64,000 nt of DNA, taken from assembly GCA_902702965.1 (NCBI GenBank), contig CACRXP010000409.1, positions 111,314 through 175,313 of the forward strand, written 5' to 3'. The notes under the pieces are model-generated. The model saw nothing but the letters and a program-made list of their open reading frames with translations. It searched no databases and was not told the origin of the DNA. This document shows, in pieces, positions 56,858 to 64,000 of the stretch. This stretch comes from Spirometra erinaceieuropaei. Its lineage: Eukaryota > Platyhelminthes > Cestoda > Diphyllobothriidea > Diphyllobothriidae. Position numbers and translations under genes: made by a program. Each line of letters starts with the position of its first letter. The stretch's first letter is position 1.

Positions 56858-57177
56858 CCTATCTCCTTTGACTTCCAACCTAGACCTGGTTTCCCACCCT
56901 TTTATTCTTATAGCGGCCTACCCTCACTCATTAGCCCCTACTTTCCTTCTAGCTTCCCTCCTCCTCCCCTTCCTCCGCTATTTAACTACCAACAAGTCCA
57001 TCCATCTTCTAACTCCCCTAGCCTTCCAATGTTTGAAAACTATATCCCCACCTCCTTTAGGTCTCATACTCAGGCTTCTCTTGCTGACTCCCCATACGTC
57101 AATAACTCTACATTAACTGGTACTTATTCTTCAGGTGTCATTAACTCACAGCTTATATATCAACCTCCAAATTTTTT

Positions 57178-60005
57178 TTAAATACCGTCGAAAATAGCAT
57201 TGCCGTTCGAAACACATTAGATATTATATTATTGAATGCCAGGTCTGTTATAAACAAGATGAACCAAATCAGAGCCATTGCTCTGGAAATGACGCCTGAT
57301 ATTATATGTGTAACAGAATCTTGGACACATTCTCTAATTCCTGACTCTGCCCTTCTCAAAGATGACTTCGATTTTTACCGCCAAGACCGCACGACTAGGC
57401 GTGGGGGTGGTTGTCTTCTTTATCTTAAATCCTACCTAAAGCACTCTCCCTATTACTTGGATGTTTCCTCATTCACACGAAACTTCTGCTTTGCATCTGT
57501 TATTCTTTCGCCGCAAAGAAAGGCATTTATTGGCTGTATCTACAATCCTCCAAGTTATTTAGTCAGTGATGATTCTCAACTCTGTGAAATCTTTAAATTA
57601 ATTTCGGAAGCTGATTTCGATGTTAAAATAATCACTGGGGATTTTAACCTTCATGAAATAGACTGGTTTTCCAATTGCTGCCCACCCAGATTTCAGCCCT
57701 TTCAAGATATTGTCAGTTTTTCTAATTAGTCCCAACTGGTGCGCTCTCCAACAAGAGAAAATCACATTTTAGATCTAATATTTAACAATGACATTGCTCC
57801 TCTTTCTGTTGCTTTAAAAAAGAACCTCTTTGACAGTGACCACGTATTAATTCATTGTTGCCCACCGCTTGCCTTTTCAAAAAAGACAAGCGCCGTTCGG
57901 ACTTTCATGAACTACGACTGCGTAGATAGCGACATAATAAAAAACTATATGAGATCCTTGGATTGGTTTGGCTTCCTCACTTGTAGCGATGTAACCATTC
58001 TTCGTGATGTCATGTCCAATGTTTCCAAGGACATTCTAGAGTTTGTGCCGCGTAGATATCTGAAGCCTAATTCTTCAGATTCCCTTGTTCCTCATTTTCT
58101 TCAGAACAGACTAAAAATGTTGAGGCGACAACTGCGTGACCCATCCACTAGTTCCTTATTTGTTCATCTTAGAATCACAGAGATTTTTGAGATGGCCTCA
58201 AGAATGCGCCTAGCGCGCGACAGGCAAAGAGAATCAATTGCTCTCAGTGATTCGAACCCTGGCAAATCCGTCGCAAACATCTTCCGTCATCGGTCCTCCT
58301 CTAAGCGTGGTCATGAACTTCCACCCATGCTAAATGATAACAATCTCTTCTTCACCGATGACACTGACAAGGCGGAGTTGTTTAGTGCTTTCTATGCAAA
58401 ACACCTTGCTACCGAGTCCGATCAGATCCTTTTCTCATTAAGAAACACATAAGCCGTTTGAAATACTCACACTGCTCAGGAACGGACGAGATTCCGAATT
58501 CGATTTTTAAACAAGCGTCCGACCTTCCAATATTGCTCAGTCATTTATTCTCGGTTTATATTTCAAAAGGATTCTTTCCTGAAACATGGAAAGCGTCAAT
58601 TATCATTCCCGTTTTCAAGTCAGGATCTCGGTCTGATGTTAATAACTATCGCGGCGTGCACAAAACGCCGTCTCTAGCAAAACTTCTTGAAAGGATTATT
58701 TTCAATGAACTTCTTGACTTCTGTCTAGCTAATCGGCTTCTGAGCTCAAGTCAGCATGGATTTTTACCTGAACGATCCTGCGAAACATGCCACTTGGCTT
58801 TTCTTAATCTAATCACTTCTCTTCGTAATGAGCGGCAGTCAGCGGTAGTTATTTACTTTAATCTTAGCAAAGCCTTTGACAAGGTGCCCCATAGACGACT
58901 TTTAGTAAAATTGGAAGCTCTCGGCATCCGGCCGCCTCTACTTGACTTCATCAGGTCCTATCTGTCCAACCGATATCAGAAAGTCATGGTCGGTAATAGC
59001 TACTCGACACCCCACTCGATCACGAGTGGCGTACTTCAAGGCACGGTCCTGGGTCCGCTACTCTTCCTTCGGTACATCAACAATATTTCGACTGAGCTCG
59101 GAAATTCGCAAACTTTTACTTATGCCGATGACCTCAATTGTGTTTACTCATACTCTAAGGACACCGCAAATGTTTGTGTAAAAAAAATTAATGCCGATTT
59201 ACTACGCTTAAGCAGATTGGGTTCGACATGGCAGATGGAGTTTTCATCATCCAAGTGTAGTTTCATGTCTTTTGGTCCTACCAAACTTCCTGGTCCCATA
59301 ATTTTTTAGAATAACCCACTCTCAGAATGCCTCACCATATAGGACCTAGGTCTAAGTTATAGAAATAAACTTGCTTTATCACCTCATGCAGATAGAATCT
59401 CTGCCAAAGCCGCGCAGATATGTGGATTCATATCGCATAATTTTTTCCTTCCGGAAATGAAGCTAAGACTTTATCAAATGTTTGTTCTTCCAGTCCTCGA
59501 ATATTGCTGTTCTTTCTTCGGTTTAATGAGCGCCTGCGACCGTAATAAAATCGAAAATGTTCAGAGGGTTTTCACCCGGAAACTGTTCTCTCAAGCTTCG
59601 TCCGTTATGTCTTATAGTCAGAGATGTCAGCTGGCGAACATGAAGTTTTTGTGAGTTAGAAGACTCGAAGCTGGCCTTTGCTTCCTTTTTCGCATCAACT
59701 CTAGCTCCAGTCTTCCGCCCATTGACGCTCTCACTTCGAGAGATCGGTCTTATGCCACGCGTAACTCCTGCATGGTGATTCCGCCGCCTCTTTGTACAAC
59801 ATCTAAGCGTTCCCTCTTCTTTGCTTCCAAATATGCCTTCCTTTGGAATAATCTTCCGCCTGAAATTAGATTATCGCTTAAGTTACTGGTATTCAAGTCG
59901 AAATTACGCAACCATCTTACACCGGAGAGCATAAAGGCACTGTTAACGGTCTCATTCCCGAACACTCAGATTCTTGACTTCGAGAAGGGTCCTCCTGGGA
60001 TTTAG
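57178..60005 (+). pseudogene. ORF2 of the same element: endonuclease and reverse transcriptase, nearly intact
   Basis: Endonuclease: LLNARSVINKMNQIRA (57223-57270), ICVTESWTHSL, YRQDRTTRRGGGCLLYL, IYNPPSYL and the GDFNLHEIDW box (about 57640-57670), then SDHVLIHCC. RT: KASIIIPVFKSGSRSDVNNY (about 58590-58650), GFLPERSCETCHLAFL, YFNLSKAFDKVPHRRLL (motif A), SGVLQGTVLGPLLFLRYINN (motif B) and TYADDLNCVY (catalytic YADD, about 59119-59148). The C-terminal part is VLEYCCSFFGLMSACDRNKI and LWNNLPPEIRLS. Defects are an in-frame TAG at 57727, one frameshift near 58435-58445, TAG at 59307 and 59340, and TGA at 59652. About 940 codons, the normal ORF2 length. CR1/Jockey superfamily; finer clade not assigned. 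Confidence 0.88.
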
Positions 60006-60726
60006 TGGTAGATTAAGTGGTAACTCTTAATTATAGCATTAGAAACCCCTGTCTTTAATTTAGTTTCTAAATCCACTGCTATCACTGCCCCCCATTGCGA
60101 CAATTTTCGCGGTTTTTGTTGTCATCTCCCGCATTCCGACCTCATGCGGTCTGTCGACGCTCACGGCGGAACCCTCAGTATTCACTGTCTACAAGTAGTT
60201 CGGTGGTACCTCCCTTCCCCACTGCTCGGCTGAGCTCGAAGCCTGCTGTGGCCGATCGCATCTGGGTTCCTCTCGTCTGGGCTCTTTGACGCGGCTTACC
60301 AATCTGGCCCAGACGATGTCAATTGTGAATCCCGTATACAATGCCATATGCAAGCCAGTCCTGTCTGACCCACATTCGTACCCATCAAGGCTGACATTTA
60401 TTGATACCCTGACGATGACCGACAACATTCCGTTATATACCGCCCCCTACAGGCCAGTCCTGCTCGCATTTTCTGTCATTATTTTTAAAGAGGGGTTTTT
60501 TTCTCCTGTAAAATCAATCCAATCATTTTTAACTTTTTGTAAGGAGTTTTTTTTTCACCCCTCAATCATCATGTTTCTCAATGGACTTCTAATTCAGAAA
60601 CTATGAATTGCATTTTGTAAAGATTCGGCGTACCTCGTCTAAAACTCGCATGTAAATTTATTTTAACTTGCTTTGATGGGACCCCGACGGGTCTTTAATA
60701 AAAATTATCTATCTATCTATCTATAA
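60006..60726 (+). repeat. 3' UTR and (TATC)n tail of the non-LTR element
   Basis: About 700 bases without a coding signal end with AATAAA (60697-60702), then 'aaattatctatctatctatctat', a short tetranucleotide array at 60706-60726. Microsatellite-like 3' ends are typical of several LINE clades that lack poly(A). This marks the 3' boundary of the element. Confidence 0.8.
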
Positions 60727-60762
60727 TAGTCATAATAACAACAATAATTGTTTTAAATGAGA

Positions 60763-60927
60763 GTTATCTTCCTCGGCCTCTGCAGTTAACTTTAGCGAGG
60801 AGTACGCGCAGATGAACTTTCGAACAAGGTCCTGGGTATCGGCGATACCAGCCGCCAGGCAGAGGATATCGTTCAGGTATAGACAGTAGAAGACAAGGCC
60901 ATTGATTGTAGCTTGAAATTTTGTTTT
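60763..60927 (-). CDS. Possible exon-like open segment, unknown
   Basis: On the minus strand an acceptor-like 'aacgtctag' precedes an uninterrupted frame reading KTKFQATINGLVFYCLYLND, then ILCLAAGIADTQDLVRKFIC and AYSSLKLTAEAEED. The composition looks like real protein. No donor is found directly after it, and the family is not recognised; it could be a fragment of a mobile element protein. Confidence 0.25.
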
Positions 60928-60929
60928 CT

Positions 60930-61200
60930 AGACGTTGCCCATAAAAACAGTTGTAAGAAAATCCATGCGGTGAGCCACTTGCCACGGCCTCTACAGACTT
61001 GCATAGTTAAACATTGCACAGAAAGTGGGCATTTTGTGTGCAAAGTGTCAGCATTACTTTTAGCAATTTCTTTGGCATGTTATGGGGTAGTTGGTATCAC
61101 GAATAACATCACAAATATATTTTGTTTTTTTGTGACACAGGTACGCTAGTGAACAGCGATGATACATCCCATGATAACATCCTTCGTCCGCAAACGTTAA
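60930..61200. other. Spacer
   Basis: AT-rich sequence between the exon-like segment and the second PLE copy, with nothing recognised. Confidence 0.35.
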
Positions 61201-62400
61201 AATGTTTGATATCTTTGACAAACTCAAAGCAATCTTTCAAAATTTGAGAGCAAAGATAACACTATAAGAAGTATTTTACGTTCGACGGAACAATCTACGA
61301 GCAGGTGAAGGTAACTCCAATGAATTCGCCGATTTCGGGACTTATAGCCGGGGCGGTCCTACAACGGCCGAAGTTGCTGGTTTTCCGACACCACAGACCG
61401 AAATTCTGGGCTCGGTATGTGGATAACACCTTCGGCGTCATCGAACGGGATCAGGTGCTGACTTTCAAAGAACAACTCAACGCCGTCTTCCCGGAAATTC
61501 AATTTACAATGGAGGAGGAGGAAAACAAGCAGCTGGCCTTCCTGTATGTCCTCGTCTGCCGCAAAGATTGTGGTGGCCTAAAAACCGAATTGTTCAGGAA
61601 AGCGAAAAATACGAAGCAAATATTGAACTTCAATAGCAACCACCCGATCAGCCACAAACGCAGTTGCGTAAGGGCGCTATACCGGCACGTTGAGACGCAC
61701 TGCAGTGAAATGGAAGACAAGGTTGCTGAATTACAATATCTTCGACGAGTAATAAGAGCCAATGGTAACCCGCGCAACTTTCTCAACCAGTGCATATCAA
61801 AAGGACACCAGGGACCAAACCCAACTAGCCCCAAATTTTGGCGGGCTCTTCGGTACGTGAAGAACGTCTCGGAAGCCGTCAGTTGTCTTCTCACTCCACT
61901 TGGAGTTGGGGTTGCACACAGTCCGGAAGTAACCATTAAGCGCCAAGTCATGAGACCAAAAAACCGCTGCCACGGCAATAAAGGTCTGGAGTCGTTTACC
62001 GGATCTGGTGTAGTTGCGGACAAAGCAATTATGTCGAAGAAACTGGGAGATTACTCCGTACGCAAATTGCCGAGCGGGCATCAGCAGTGAGGCGGGGAGA
62101 TGGTAACAGTCATTTGGCGGCACACTCGGCGAGACCCGGTCATATTTTCAAATTTCAAGAGGCCGAAATCCTCGCAAGGGGTGACAACCGCATGCGCCGC
62201 TAGCTGTTCGAGTCATGGTTCTCAGGCCCGCAATCCATCAACAAGCACAATGACCTCCCGGTACCATATTCCGTGCTGAGATTTTCCCTGAGCATGGGGA
62301 TCAGTCACTTGGGGAGGTCGCGGGTGAGCAATTATCTCAGTGACAGTAACCCCATTTGCCGAGCAATCTTCACACAAGCATCCAGCCCGGATGACAAAAT
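61201..62400 (+). pseudogene. Penelope-like element RT plus GIY-YIG polyprotein, copy 2
   Basis: A better preserved copy of the family at 2.78-4.05 kb. YFTFDGTIYEQVK runs directly into TPMNSPISGLIAGAVLQ (RT motif B, about 61311-61360). The catalytic box is RYVDNTF (YVDD changed to YVDN, 61416-61427). Then follow AFLYVLVCRKDCGGLKTELF, NFNSNHPISHKRSCVRALY and ELQYLRRVIRANGNPRNFLN. The frame stays open to 62090. In a second frame the GIY-YIG endonuclease is readable: SGVVYRIWCSCGQSNYVEET (about 61988-62047), with the YVG glycine changed to Glu, and HSARPGHIFKFQEAEILARG. RT sequence upstream of about 61260 is lost or frameshifted. Both enzymes carry catalytic-site changes. Confidence 0.85.
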
Positions 62401-62650
62401 CAGGGCAATTATGAACTCGGACTCGAACGGACAAGCCACCACCGCATCAATTACGACGCCAGCCGTGATTGTGAGAGCTGTTAATTACAGCGCGCATATG
62501 GTCCCACGGCAGCAGCGTGCTATAAATACTGCACTCTTTGTGCTAGCATTACTTTTATTTTCAAATATCTAGGATGATGGATTCGAAAGAGAATCAGAAA
62601 CGTCACGCCAATAAATATTTTGTTCCGGTGATCACATCTTCGTCTTCTGA
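62401..62650 (+). repeat. 3' terminal region of PLE copy 2
   Basis: Colinear with 3786-4045, ending 'caataaatattttgttccggtgatcacatcttc'. It holds a second hammerhead-like motif, listed separately. Confidence 0.65.
62555..62613 (+). ncRNA. Hammerhead-ribozyme-like motif, PLE copy 2
   Basis: At the position equivalent to copy 1, the first box is AGGATGA (62571-62577), two changes from CTGATGA. Helix II is perfect here: GATTC (62580-62584) pairs with GAATC (62591-62595) around a six-base loop. GAAA (62597-62600) and CGTC (62601-62604) follow. Copy 1 keeps the first box and copy 2 keeps helix II, so the shared ancestor plausibly had both. Neither copy is expected to be active. Confidence 0.5.
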
Positions 62651-62654
62651 ATTA

Positions 62655-64000
62655 CAATGGCTTAAGTCTTTCCACTGGCCATTTTGCAACACTGTGATAG
62701 GGCGGATCCCCTGCAGTGTACTTCGTGGGTGCTAAGAGCGAATGGAAACTTGTCTAACTATGTTTGATTCGGCTAGTACATTATTACACGTGCGTGAATT
62801 TCTGTCTGAATTAATGTGCACAAGCGTGACCGGGTTATTTAACACGTTAACAACTTCCATGGACGGGACGTTGCATGCAAAGGAGGCGAAAGCGCAACCA
62901 TTGTGACAGTACCCGTATTGGCCTGAGCTTTCGATCTCGTACAGGAAGACATCATCCAGGCCTGCGCGAATGCTATATCATACTAGACACGCTGGTTCTT
63001 GCTTCTTATTTTTTCAGATGTTAACACCGAGCTTAGGGTAGAAAGCAGTCCGGAATGCTGGGTGGATCCACTGAAGAACCAGACCCCTTTCAACTGTGCC
63101 ATGCAGCGGCAGAATATTAGCGAATAAAGCTTGTCTAGACATCTAGCGAGTACCTGTGAATCCTTAAAAAACCACGTCGATATGACAGTTCGACTGTCGC
63201 ATCCGACGATGTCCACAGTGCGCTCCATAGCAAGGTGAAGTAGGCACGGTGACTTGCGCCTGGACTAGTATATGGTGAATGAGGAATTGCGCTGAATCCG
63301 CCGTACAATCTCCTTCTTCCCCACATGAGCCCGGTGTCAAGAGGTAGTGAGGTAGTTGTGAATGGCGCTGCAGAGCTCACTCCTAGGACCTCCACTCCAC
63401 GCCACCTGGTTTTCACAACAATTGGTCAGTATTTTAACCAATAACGACTGGTCGTACTACCCAGATGCCACACACTGCGGTCACGCGGCCAAGAGGCGTG
63501 AACCAATACTCACTCAGAGACGCACATTTTTACTGCCGTCGAGATAGGACGTGGACCAAACCCTATTGGGGACACTACCGCCCCCTTCTTTCTCTTTTCT
63601 TTGATTGGCTACAATATCTACTCACCGTCTCTTATGATGGCTTTTATTACGCGACTGGAAGCTCAGGCTAAAATACGTACTGTTTCTGTAGTCGTGGGTT
63701 AAGCATTATGTCATACTTAAAATGCGTGGGGGAGGAGTTATTCGGTCCACTATGCTTGGACCTTTCGGATATCTTGCCCTTTTATCACTGATATACCTGG
63801 TTTAGTTCAGCGTGGTAGGCCTCTTATGCATTCTAAATTTGTGATAGTTACCTAGTGATACAAACCAGTATAACACGAAATCGTGCTAGACATCTCAAAG
63901 CAGGAAATTTAGGCTTTTGTCCGATGACACTGCAACTGCCGTATTTCCCTTTCCCAGACGCTCAGGTATGGTTCTTACAAGCGAGCATCAGCAACAGCTA
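62655..64000. other. Spacer, moderately GC-rich, nothing firm
   Basis: Overlapping minus frames at 62983-63228 and 63135-63416 and plus frames at 63362 and 63465 show no domain. The stretch at about 63360-63680 is higher in GC than its surroundings and reads like untranslated sequence of an abundant repeat, but no partner exists in the window to prove this. Confidence 0.35.

Noticed and set aside
48284..60005. Stop-codon recoding (TAG read through) in LINE ORFs, because several breaks are TAG
   Set aside because: TGA and TAA breaks and frameshifts occur in the same elements (TGA at 59652, TAA near 55814, frameshift near 58440), so ordinary decay is sufficient.
1..64000. A novel host defence system or biosynthetic cluster
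   Set aside because: Apart from a few candidate exons, everything recognisable is decayed mobile-element sequence; no set of co-oriented intact genes exists in the window.

Overview
The window looks like one piece of a repeat-rich, AT-rich metazoan nuclear genome. The retroelement mix suggests a parasitic flatworm, most likely a tapeworm of the diphyllobothriidean type: degraded CR1-like, RTE-like and Penelope-like elements plus a CsRn1-type Ty3/gypsy LTR element with a CHCC (not CCHC) Gag knuckle. The flatworm call rests on recognising these families by eye and on telomere-like TTAGGG remnants, so it is an inference. Nothing here looks bacterial: there are no operons, ribosome binding sites or CRISPR arrays. 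A 227-base run of N marks an assembly gap.

Layout. 0-12 kb: telomere-like degenerate repeats (about 2.0-2.3 and 6.1-6.25 kb), a Penelope-like element (PLE) copy with RT and GIY-YIG remnants and a hammerhead-ribozyme-like 3' end (2.78-4.05 kb), and two possible host exons with compatible phase (8.84-9.04 and 10.29-10.50 kb). 11.6-35 kb: mostly AT-rich spacer carrying dispersed repeats. These are a tRNA-related SINE-like family (three good copies), five other repeat families, an element with about 105-bp terminal inverted repeats (27.50-28.06 kb), a dead CR1-like RT (18.1-18.6 kb) and a dead RTE-like LINE (21.4-22.5 kb, minus strand).

35.5-37.2 kb: the best candidate host gene, four phase-compatible exons on the plus strand that read like part of an immunoglobulin-domain surface protein. 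39-44 kb: CR1-like fragments, one triplicated in tandem next to the gap, one carrying a near-perfect hairpin insertion, one with an internal deletion. 44.6-53.8 kb: a nested stack. A CR1-like element is split in its endonuclease by a 5.5-kb CsRn1-like LTR element (minus strand), whose RT is split in turn by a 5'-truncated younger CR1-like element.

54.9-55.2 kb: a fragment of a second PLE lineage (minus). 55.6-60.7 kb: the best preserved element, a nearly full-length two-ORF non-LTR retrotransposon with a polyalanine tract in ORF1 and a (TATC)n tail. 61.2-62.65 kb: a second copy of the first PLE family. The rest is spacer with nothing recognisable.

The mobile elements do not form a cooperating system; they record successive rounds of insertion. 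No coding element seen is intact. The observations most worth checking are the hammerhead-like PLE ends, the triple nest, the SINE-like family with its long leader, and the Ig-domain gene model.
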